A stretch of 7,539 nt of DNA from an uncultured Eggerthellaceae bacterium. GTDB taxonomy: Bacteria > Actinomycetota > Coriobacteriia > Coriobacteriales > Eggerthellaceae. The position numbers were made by a program, and so were the translations under genes. Under the pieces are notes generated by a model. It saw only the letters and a list, made by a program, of their open reading frames with translations, did not search any database and was not told the DNA's origin. Below are positions 1 through 4,440 of the stretch, piece after piece; the first letter of the stretch is position 1, and each line of letters starts with the position of its first letter. Where the stretch lies: the NCBI GenBank assembly GCA_934670115.1, contig CAKUOV010000070.1, positions 1 through 7,539 of the forward strand, in the 5' to 3' direction.

Positions 1-167
1 ACAATCATGCTGAAGAGGCCCGTTTCCCCTGCTCAAGGCGGGAAGACAGGCCTCTTCAACTGCAAAATTCAGGATATCGGAATAAACTTGCAGAACGTGC
101 ATCTGTCACCGCTCTGCTAACATTCCACAGAAAGGCTGCCCATGCGGAAAATCCCATCGCTTTTTGA
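1..167 (+). other. Window edge, possible 3' end of an upstream gene
   Basis: Two plus-strand frames are open from the window edge. Frame 3 runs to a TGA at 165-167, only 8 nt before the terminator stem at 176. Frame 1 runs to a TAA at 118-120. A stop codon placed just ahead of an intrinsic terminator is what the end of a gene normally looks like, so frame 3 is the better candidate. The roughly 54 residues it would give match no family I recognise, and a 10-bp hairpin lies inside the stretch. It could equally be the 3' untranslated part of an upstream transcript or a small RNA. The sequence before position 1 would decide. Confidence 0.25.
11..58. repeat. 10-bp inverted repeat (stem-loop)
   Basis: TGAAGAGGCC at 11-20 pairs perfectly with GGCCTCTTCA at 49-58. 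Inside the 28-nt loop, TTTCCC and GGGAAG can extend the structure. Neither side is followed by a T-run, so this is not a typical intrinsic terminator on either strand. It may be an RNA structure in the transcript that ends at 208. Confidence 0.5.
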
Positions 168-175
168 CACTTAGC

Positions 176-208
176 GCCCTCCCCTCGCGCCCGAGGGGAG
201 GGCTTTTT
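176..208 (+). terminator. Strong intrinsic terminator for an upstream plus-strand unit
   Basis: A perfect 12-bp GC-rich stem (176-187 with 192-203) closes a CGCC tetraloop and is followed by TTTTT at 204-208. On the minus strand no T-run follows the stem, so the direction is plus. It ends whatever transcript enters from the left edge. Confidence 0.88.
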
Positions 209-230
209 GCGAGGCGATGATAAAAACGAC

Positions 231-326
231 CCACTTTTCTGTGGATTTTCTTCTTCGCCGCCGTCAAAAACCAGCGTTTTCCCAGGTCGCGTAAAAGTGA
301 GCCTTGGCTAACCCGCAGAAAAGTGG
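231..326. repeat. Inverted repeat pair in the gene-free 209-660 stretch
   Basis: CCACTTTTCTGTGG (231-244) pairs with CCGCAGAAAAGTGG (313-326) over 14 positions. One of these pairs is a T-G wobble, and 68 nt lie between the arms. No open frame of note lies inside. The arms resemble ends of a small palindromic intergenic element, but one copy cannot prove that. It sits next to the larger inverted-repeat element at 337-575, and together they fill most of a 450-nt spacer without a credible gene. Confidence 0.5.
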
Positions 327-336
327 TGTCTTTTTC

Positions 337-575
337 TCATGTTGTTGAAAAACCGGCCCGTAATTCGAAGTTGTGATAGATTGGAAGTAGGTCGAAGACG
401 CAAATCGGGGTATTTTCTGGTGCGAAGGCTGCCTACTGAAAATGGGCTTTAATGAAACGCCTGTTCAAAGTTATTCTTCTTTGGGGCATATTTAGATTCC
501 CTATAAAAACCGAGGTGCGACCTACTTCCAACCTACATCAACTTCGAATTTGGAAGCGATTTTTCACCAACATGA
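337..575. repeat. 239-bp MITE-like element with 58-bp terminal inverted repeats
   Basis: The arm 337-394 is the reverse complement of 518-575, with about 47 of 58 positions matching and no gaps. The longest identical blocks are AATTCGAAGTTG (362-373; complement 539-550) and TTGGAAGTAGGTCG (381-394; complement 518-531). Outer blocks TCATGTTG and TGAAAAA also match. The 123-nt centre is AT-richer and has no convincing gene. Size, long inverted ends and lack of a transposase fit a miniature inverted-repeat element, or a long structured RNA. I see no clear target-site duplication at either edge, so mobility is inference. The 11 mismatches suggest an old insertion or selection only on parts of the stem. 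Confidence 0.6.
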
Positions 576-658
576 ATCCCTCGGAGCCGCAAACTGCCAA
601 AAAGCCGAAAACGTTGACGCGACTGGGGCGATTCGACAACAAACAGCGGCCCAACAGC

Positions 659-698
659 GCAAAGAAAAGCAGGGACCCGATTTTTCGAGTCCCTGCTT
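659..698 (-). terminator. Intrinsic terminator of the first URO-D-like gene
   Basis: On the minus strand a stem AAGCAGGGAC (689-698) pairs with GTCCCTGCTT (667-676), with three further pairs inside after one mismatch and a small AT loop. It is followed by TTCTTT (661-666). It lies 38 nt past the stop of the 737-1711 gene and ends that transcription unit. Confidence 0.85.
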
Positions 699-736
699 AA
701 GCCGTTCGTTGTTGAGCCAATTAAGGCAAGCCGAAC

Positions 737-1711
737 TTAGAAGAAGCGGAGCTTCTCCCACTCTTCAACGATAGCCGGCGTGCGGTCGTCGCCCACGATC
801 AGGGAGTTGCCGCGCTCGTTGAACATCAGCGGGCACAGGATGAAGCCGCCCTTCTTGCCGTAGTCCTCCATGCAGCGGATGGTCTCGGCGCGAATCTCGT
901 CGATGGTCGCGTCCACGCAGCCCGGACGTCCCGAAGAGTCCCAGCCGCCCTCGATGGTCAGACGGCCATGGAACCTGTCCTGAATGCCCTTCAGGTCGTT
1001 CATGGTCTGGGCGGAGTGCCAGATCTTCGCACCGATCTCAACGTAGTCTTCCAGTATGTCCTCGCACTTGCCGCAGGTGTGCTCGCCGAAGATGACGCCG
1101 CGGTCGGTCACAGCCTTGGCCAGGCGCTCGTGGCACGGCTTGATGACTTCGCGGTACGTTGCCGGGGAGATGAACAGGTTGTTCGCGGTGGCAATGTCGT
1201 CGAAGTTGTAGTAGATGTCAATACCGTATGCATCGATAACCTTGTTGGCAATCTCGATCTTGTGGTCGGTGATGGCCTCCATGAACGCACGCGTCTCATC
1301 GGGATCTTCCGCCATGGCGACCAGGGCGTTCTCGAAGCCCATGTAGGCGGCCAGGCGCTCGTAGCAACCGCAGGTGGAGCAGAACGCCAAAGCTTGCTGG
1401 CTGCGATCGACGTCCTTCAGCTCGGCTTCGGCTGCGGCCTTGAAGTCAATGTGGCTGATGTCCGGGATTTTCACAACGTCGCGCCAGTTCTCGATGTCGT
1501 CAAGCAGCGGCGGCACGGTGGTGTCGTGCATGGCGCCGGCCGGCGTGATGACCCAGCGGATGCCGTACGGGTCGGGACCGTTCTGACGCGGCTGCTCAAG
1601 AAGCGGCAACAGCGGCAAGCCGACGGTGCGGATGGATTCATACGACAGCGGCACGTATTCCGGATTGCCGAAGTTGATGGTTTCGAGCAGGTTCTCACGT
1701 GGCGTTAACAT
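737..1711 (-). CDS. URO-D superfamily protein, probable corrinoid-linked methyltransferase (copy 1)
   Basis: This is a 324-residue cytosolic protein of the uroporphyrinogen decarboxylase superfamily (TIM barrel), about the usual length for the MtaA/CmuA side of the family. The region around YYNFDDIATANNLF (167-180) followed by SPATYREVIKP (182-192) is the family's typical active-site strand and helix. HTCGKC (H211, C213, C216) plus C293 in FILCPLM reproduces the His-x-Cys-xn-Cys zinc site known in methylcobamide:thiol methyltransferases, which binds the thiol that accepts the methyl group. The MRQAGR-type porphyrin motif of true HemE is absent. The start ATG has AGGGGG 9 nt upstream. It has its own promoter and terminator. 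It is about 89% identical to its neighbour at 2212-3186. The methyl donor and acceptor are not deducible, and no corrinoid protein is nearby. Family membership is firm; a methyl-transfer role is inference. Confidence 0.93.
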   Translation of the reverse strand: MLTPRENLLETINFGNPEYVPLSYESIRTVGLPLLPLLEQPRQNGPDPYGIRWVITPAGAMHDTTVPPLLDDIENWRDVVKIPDISHIDFKAAAEAELKDVDRSQQALAFCSTCGCYERLAAYMGFENALVAMAEDPDETRAFMEAITDHKIEIANKVIDAYGIDIYYNFDDIATANNLFISPATYREVIKPCHERLAKAVTDRGVIFGEHTCGKCEDILEDYVEIGAKIWHSAQTMNDLKGIQDRFHGRLTIEGGWDSSGRPGCVDATIDEIRAETIRCMEDYGKKGGFILCPLMFNERGNSLIVGDDRTPAIVEEWEKLRFF

Positions 1712-1779
1712 TGATTGATACCCCCTAAGTAGATGGCAGCAGCTCCCCCAAGAGCCTTTCCAAGGTAATCATCCGTCAC
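1705..1779 (-). CDS. Possible 24-residue leader peptide overlapping the URO-D copy 1 start
   Basis: A GTG at 1779-1777 opens a short frame that reads through the leader and stops at TAA 1707-1705, overlapping the URO-D ATG by 7 nt. It has a better ribosome site (GGAGGGAGG, 1787-1795 on plus, 7 nt away) than the enzyme gene itself. The peptide is Gly/Ala-rich and hydrophobic in the middle (KALGGAAAIYLGG). The same frame is preserved in the leader of copy 2, where 3 of 4 codon changes within KALGGAA-IYLGG are silent, but copy 2 has no ATG or GTG start after its ribosome site. It could be a coupled leader peptide, or a leader RNA conserved for structure. No homologue is known to me. Confidence 0.3.
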   Translation of the reverse strand: MTDDYLGKALGGAAAIYLGGINQC

Positions 1780-1840
1780 TTCGGTTCCTCCCTCCAAAGC
1801 TACGGATTCCCTATTAAACCCATGATAGTAGCTGCAGCGA
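1712..1840 (-). promoter_or_regulatory. Conserved 5' leader of URO-D copy 1
   Basis: About 130 nt lie between the predicted transcription start and the ATG. Blocks shared with the copy 2 leader are ATCATGG, GCTTTGGAGGGAGGAACC, GGCTCTTGGGGGAGC and TTAGGGGGT. GGCTC and GAGC(C/T) can form a small hairpin with a TTGGGG loop. The very strong ribosome site GGAGGGAGG is about 75 nt too far upstream to serve the URO-D ATG, so the leader seems to have a second use: a short peptide or translational control. I cannot assign it to a known riboswitch class. Confidence 0.45.
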
Positions 1841-1846
1841 AAAGAA

Positions 1847-1874
1847 GGAATAGACAGACGTTTGCGCTTGTCAA
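1847..1874 (-). promoter_or_regulatory. Promoter of URO-D copy 1
   Basis: On the minus strand TTGACA (1869-1874) is followed after 16 nt by TATTCC (1847-1852). The -35 is perfect and the -10 is poor (first three bases only), which is common for promoters that need an activator. The block CTTGACAAGCG...GTCTGTCTATTCCTT is nearly identical in front of copy 2 with the same 16-nt spacing. Confidence 0.6.
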
Positions 1875-1910
1875 GTATCGATTTTCATTTTGAGGCGTTT
1901 ATCAATATCG

Positions 1911-1937
1911 CTTTACTTTTGGGGGTTGAATGTAAAA
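1911..1937. promoter_or_regulatory. Putative operator upstream of URO-D copy 1
   Basis: CTTTAC (1911-1916) and GTAAAA (1932-1937) form an inverted repeat with a 15-nt centre, so the half-sites are 21 bp (two helical turns) apart. The box begins 37 nt beyond the -35 hexamer. The same arrangement occurs at 3385-3411 before copy 2. Its position, centred about 84 nt before the predicted start, suits an activator better than a simple repressor. Confidence 0.5.
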
Positions 1938-2124
1938 TCAGCAGGCTTATTCCAGAAAAAAACGGCGTTAGGTAAGCGAAGGTTATCGCGATAACCTTCC
2001 CCGGGTGCAGGCGCGAACGACGGCGCAGTGGAAGGCAACGCACGAGCGCGCGGAGTTGATAGTAAGAGATGGAAGCGACAGCCGTTGCGATGGCGCCCGC
2101 CCGATGCCACCGTGCCCGCGATAT
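1938..2124. other. Spacer between the URO-D copies, with a 22-bp perfect palindrome
   Basis: There is no credible gene here. Frames stay open only because GC rises to the right of 2000, and none resembles a known protein. The clear structure is a perfect 22-bp palindrome at 1978-1999 (GAAGGTTATCG followed by its exact complement, no loop). No T-run follows on either side, so it looks more like a protein-binding site than a terminator. Which promoter it would serve is unknown. Confidence 0.45.
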
Positions 2125-2155
2125 TGTTGACAAAAGGTGGAGTAATTTGTCAACA
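2125..2155. repeat. 31-bp hairpin repeat, copy A
   Basis: TGTTGACAAA (2125-2134) and TTTGTCAACA (2146-2155) are perfect inverted arms around the 11-nt loop AGGTGGAGTAA. The same 31-mer, with only two changes in the loop, is present in the opposite orientation at 4208-4238. The conserved, non-palindromic loop shows that the element is a real repeat and not two chance hairpins. It abuts the terminator of URO-D copy 2. Confidence 0.7.
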
Positions 2156-2182
2156 AAAAAGGAGCTCGATTTCTCGAGCTCC
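2155..2182 (-). terminator. Intrinsic terminator of URO-D copy 2
   Basis: On the minus strand GGAGCTCGA (2174-2182) pairs perfectly with TCGAGCTCC (2161-2169) around a GAAA loop, followed by TTTTTT (2155-2160). It lies 29 nt after the stop of the 2212-3186 gene. The T-run is shared with the outer end of the 31-bp hairpin repeat. Confidence 0.9.
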
Positions 2183-2211
2183 CCTCCGAGTTAAATATGG
2201 CGCCATTCGGC

Positions 2212-3186
2212 TTAGAAGAAGCGGCGCTTCTCCCACTCTTCGAAAACAGCAGACGTACGGTCGTCGCCAACGATCAGGGCATTGCCGCGCTCGTTGAACA
2301 TAAGCGGGCACAGGATGAAGCCGCCCTTCTTGCCGTAATCCTCCATGCAGCGAATGGTTTCGGCGCGAATTTCGTCGATGGTCGCGTCTACGCAGCCCGG
2401 GCGTCCCGAGGAATCCCAGCCGCCCTCGATGGTCAAACGGCCGTGGAACTTCTCCTGGATGCCCTTCAGGTCGTTCATGGTCTGGGCGGAATGCCAGATC
2501 TTCACGCCGATTTCAACGTAGTCTTCCAGCAGGTCCTCGCACTTGCCGCAGGTGTGTGCGCCGTAGATAACGCCGCGATCAGTCACGGCCTTGGCCAGAC
2601 GCTCGTGACACGGCTTGATGACCTCGCGGTACGTTTCCGGAGACAGGAACAGATTGTTCGCGGTGGCAATGTCATCGAAGTTGTAGTAGATGTCAAGATC
2701 GTAGGCATCGATGAGCTTGTTGGCAATCTCGATCTTGTGATCGGTGATGGCCTCCATGAACGCACGACTCTCTTCGGGATCTTCGACCATGGCGATCAAA
2801 GCGTTCTCGAAGCCCATGTAGGCGGCCAGGCGCTCGTAGCAGCCGCAGGTGGAGTAGAAAGCGATGGCCTTCTGGGAACGGTCAACGTTCTTCATTTCGG
2901 CTTCAGCCGCAGCCTTGAAGTCAATCTGGCTGATGTCCGGGATTTTCACAACGTCGCGCCAGTTCTCGATGTCGTCCAGCAGCGGCGGAACGGTGGTGTC
3001 GTGCATGGCGCCGGCCGGCGTGATGACCCAGCGGATGCCGTACGGGTCGGGGCCATCCTGACGCGGCTGCTCCAGGAACTGCAGCAACGGCAGACCGGCG
3101 GTGTAGATGCACTCGCCGGTGAACGGCATGTACTCAGGATTGCCGAAATTGATGGTTTCCATCAGGTTTTCACGTGGTGTAAGCAT
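2212..3186 (-). CDS. URO-D superfamily protein, probable corrinoid-linked methyltransferase (copy 2)
   Basis: This 324-residue protein is collinear with copy 1: 37 substitutions by hand count, no gaps. All candidate zinc ligands (H211, C213, C293; also C216) and the DD pair at 171-172 are kept. Nine of the 37 changes fall in residues 20-37, where copy 1 reads VPLSYESIRTV and this copy MPFTGECIYTA. In HemE the equivalent N-terminal stretch helps hold the substrate, so a different substrate is likely. C111 of copy 1 is Tyr here and E210, next to the zinc motif, is Ala. The ATG has AGGGGG 8 nt upstream. It is divergent from the TetR gene, with about 375 nt of shared control region. As with copy 1, the family is certain, the methyl-transfer role is inferred, and HemE activity is unlikely. 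Confidence 0.93.
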   Translation of the reverse strand: MLTPRENLMETINFGNPEYMPFTGECIYTAGLPLLQFLEQPRQDGPDPYGIRWVITPAGAMHDTTVPPLLDDIENWRDVVKIPDISQIDFKAAAEAEMKNVDRSQKAIAFYSTCGCYERLAAYMGFENALIAMVEDPEESRAFMEAITDHKIEIANKLIDAYDLDIYYNFDDIATANNLFLSPETYREVIKPCHERLAKAVTDRGVIYGAHTCGKCEDLLEDYVEIGVKIWHSAQTMNDLKGIQEKFHGRLTIEGGWDSSGRPGCVDATIDEIRAETIRCMEDYGKKGGFILCPLMFNERGNALIVGDDRTSAVFEEWEKRRFF

Positions 3187-3314
3187 GAAATAAACCCCCT
3201 AAATAGATGATTGCGGCTCCCCCAAGAGCCTTCTTGAGTGGATTGCCCGCCGTCCTGGTTCCTCCCTCCAAAGCAGCGGAAATCCTTATGAATCCATGAT
3301 AAGCTCCTAAAAGA
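3187..3314 (-). promoter_or_regulatory. Conserved 5' leader of URO-D copy 2
   Basis: It matches the copy 1 leader in the same order: ATCATGG, GGAGGGAGGAACC (ribosome-site-like, 3257-3269 on plus), GGCTCTTGGGGGAGCC (a perfect 5-bp hairpin with a TTGGGG loop), then TTAGGGGG before the ATG. The reading frame equivalent to the copy 1 leader peptide stays open and ends at a TGA inside the URO-D gene, but it has no usual start codon behind the upstream ribosome site. Confidence 0.45.
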
Positions 3315-3320
3315 AGGAAA

Positions 3321-3348
3321 GGAATAGACAGACCTCTTCGCTTGTCAA
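3321..3348 (-). promoter_or_regulatory. Promoter of URO-D copy 2
   Basis: TTGACA (3343-3348) is spaced 16 nt from TATTCC (3321-3326) on the minus strand. This is the same pair and spacing as for copy 1, with the same flanks (CTTGACAAGCG, GTCTGTC). The poor -10 again suggests dependence on an activator. Confidence 0.6.
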
Positions 3349-3384
3349 GTGACGATTTCCATTTTTACGCTTTTATCCAATTTA

Positions 3385-3411
3385 CTTTACAATTGGTAGG
3401 CGAAAGTAAAG
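3385..3411. promoter_or_regulatory. Putative operator upstream of URO-D copy 2
   Basis: CTTTAC (3385-3390) and GTAAAG (3406-3411) form a perfect 6-bp inverted repeat with a 15-nt centre, starting 37 nt beyond the -35. Half-site sequence, centre length and distance all repeat those at copy 1, while much of the centre differs. This is the pattern expected of a bound dimer site. It also lies about 80 bp from the TetR promoter, so one protein could act on both genes. Confidence 0.55.
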
Positions 3412-3477
3412 CATGAATAGACAACCATGCGCAAGAATGAATTATTCTCCGAAAAAGACACGACGATACAGAGCGCA

Positions 3478-3495
3478 TGTCAACATTGCTTGACA
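3478..3495. promoter_or_regulatory. Palindrome over the -35 of the TetR promoter, candidate autorepression site
   Basis: TGTCAA (3478-3483) and TTGACA (3490-3495) are perfect inverted half-sites with a 6-nt centre. The right half is itself the -35 hexamer of the promoter at 3490-3518. TetR-family genes are often repressed by their own product at such sites. The sequence differs from the TTTAC-type boxes before the URO-D genes. Confidence 0.4.
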
Positions 3496-3518
3496 GATAA
3501 TGTACCGACCTGGATAAT
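3490..3518 (+). promoter_or_regulatory. Near-consensus promoter of the TetR gene
   Basis: TTGACA (3490-3495), a 17-nt spacer and GATAAT (3513-3518) match the housekeeping sigma consensus at 11 of 12 positions. Transcription should start near 3525 and leave a leader of about 36 nt. That leader contains an AT-rich palindrome, AATAAAGATTTATT (3527-3540). Confidence 0.78.
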
Positions 3519-3560
3519 GCCTTATAAATAAAGATTTATTGGACTTGACAAACCGATTGG

Positions 3561-4190
3561 ATGCTTATGTCTGTTGAACGAATCGGCTTTGAAACGAAAG
3601 CGCAAATTTTCTCGGCCCTTAAGCATCTCGTGGAAAACGGGTGTCCCTCGAAATCGGTGTCGGTAACCGATATCTGCAAAGAGGCGGGCGTCTCGCGACA
3701 GACGTTTTACAACCACTTCAAGGACAAGTATGCCGTGACCCAATGGTTCTTCGATTTGGTGTCCAACCGCTACTTGCACGAGGCGGGACGGTCGCTGAGC
3801 TATTACGAAGCGAACCTCTTCACGAATCGTATATTCGCGTCGAACTTGACCATGGTCTCCGCGCTTCTGAAGGAAAACGGCTACCAAGCTTTGGGCGCGT
3901 ACGCATACCGAGGCCGCAAGGAAGAGCTTGTACGCACCATCACCCAATACAAGGGCCTTGAAATAACGCGTGACCTGGAGCTTATCCTGGATTACCATGT
4001 TACCGCCGAAACATCCCTGGTAGGACGATGGATCAAAGATGGCGCGCTGGAGTCGCCCGAACGCTTCGCCGAGATTCAGGAAGAATGCGTTCCGCACAAG
4101 CTCTACGAAATCATCAGCAAGCCTACGCCCGGTTGCGAACGTCCCGTGGAATCCATGCTTCAATTCATACTTTGGAACTTGGAGGCGTAA
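3561..4190 (+). CDS. TetR/AcrR-family transcriptional regulator
   Basis: A 209-residue protein of typical TetR length. Residues 11-60 form the DNA-binding domain, with the helix-turn-helix at about 34-53 (VTDICKEAGVSRQTFYNHF) followed by KDKYAVTQWFFD, as in the subgroup related to the dihydroxyacetone-kinase regulator DhaS. The rest is an all-helical ligand and dimer domain with no similarity I can name. No good ribosome site precedes the ATG at 3561. A second ATG at 3567 is equally possible and would shorten the protein by two residues. It is divergent from URO-D copy 2 and is the natural candidate to control it, and possibly copy 1. The ligand may be a methylated substrate of the neighbouring enzymes; that is inference. 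Confidence 0.92.
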   Translation: MLMSVERIGFETKAQIFSALKHLVENGCPSKSVSVTDICKEAGVSRQTFYNHFKDKYAVTQWFFDLVSNRYLHEAGRSLSYYEANLFTNRIFASNLTMVSALLKENGYQALGAYAYRGRKEELVRTITQYKGLEITRDLELILDYHVTAETSLVGRWIKDGALESPERFAEIQEECVPHKLYEIISKPTPGCERPVESMLQFILWNLEA

Positions 4191-4207
4191 GCTCGCGTAA
4201 GCTTATT

Positions 4208-4243
4208 TGTTGACAAACTTCTCCACCTTTTGTCAACATTTTT
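4208..4243 (+). terminator. 31-bp hairpin repeat, copy B, acting as likely terminator of the TetR gene
   Basis: TGTTGACAAA (4208-4217) and TTTGTCAACA (4229-4238) enclose the loop CTTCTCCACCT and are followed by TTTTT (4239-4243), so the element can terminate transcription 17 nt after the tetR stop. A weaker stem, TAAGCT/AGCTTA (4188-4205), overlaps the stop codon. On the opposite strand this 31-mer equals the copy at 2125-2155 except for two loop bases. The stem is AT-rich, so termination may be partial. Confidence 0.6.
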
Positions 4244-4440
4244 CGACAAAAGCGCTGGTGAAGGGTCCGCTGGCGCGGTGGGCGAAGGCGGCAGCGGGGT
4301 CGCTGGCGAGAGCGGCGAAGAGTCCGGCGGCGTGGCGGATGAAGGAGACAGCGGGGTCGCTGGCGAGAGCGGCGAAGACTCCCCCGCGGAAAGCGACGGA
4401 AAGAACAGCTGGGGCAAAAAGACAAGGCACGGAGGCACCT
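4244..4440. repeat. Low-complexity stretch with a 57-bp period direct repeat
   Basis: Thirty bases at 4292-4321 recur exactly at 4349-4378 (core GGGGTCGCTGGCGAGAGC), 57 bp apart, with weaker similarity around them. All frames are open because of the repeat. The frame that includes 4230-4232 would give an acidic Gly/Ser/Glu peptide with a 19-residue period (SGVAGESGE). The capA frame would give an Ala/Lys/Arg-rich extension (GSLARAAK twice). Neither has a convincing start. I see no clear promoter for capA here. It is most likely a minisatellite in the spacer before capA. Confidence 0.6.

Noticed and set aside
452..700. 82-codon plus-strand frame
   Set aside because: It crosses the right arm of the 239-bp inverted-repeat element and the minus-strand terminator at 659-698, has no ribosome site, and the product is not protein-like.
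968..1708. Long open frame antisense to URO-D copy 1
   Set aside because: It mirrors the codon pattern of a protein with clear family motifs on the other strand, has no ribosome site, and its homologous counterpart lies antisense to copy 2 in the same register.
1885..2133. 82-codon minus-strand frame with a hydrophobic end
   Set aside because: It would start inside the 31-bp hairpin repeat and overlap the operator box and promoter region of URO-D copy 1; no family similarity. A decayed coding remnant cannot be excluded.
2125..2155. dif-type chromosome dimer resolution site
   Set aside because: Arms of 10 bp with an 11-nt loop do not fit the 11-6-11 dif layout, and two inverted copies 2 kb apart are unlike a unique dif site.
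737..3186. Assignment of either URO-D-like gene as hemE
   Set aside because: No porphyrin-binding Arg motif at the N-terminus, a zinc-type H-x-C...C site, two near-identical copies, and no haem genes nearby.
2197..3210. 337-codon open frame antisense to URO-D copy 2
   Set aside because: Same shadow effect as for copy 1; it runs through the URO-D gene and its translation start region and resembles no protein.
4292..4378. CRISPR array
   Set aside because: Only two 30-bp repeats with a 27-bp interval that is itself partly similar to the flanks; no palindromic repeat and no cas gene.
4207..4440. N-terminal extension of CapA from a TTG at 4207
   Set aside because: The TTG sits in the likely tetR terminator hairpin without a ribosome site, and the extension is repeat-derived low complexity; ATG 4441 has GGAGG at proper distance.
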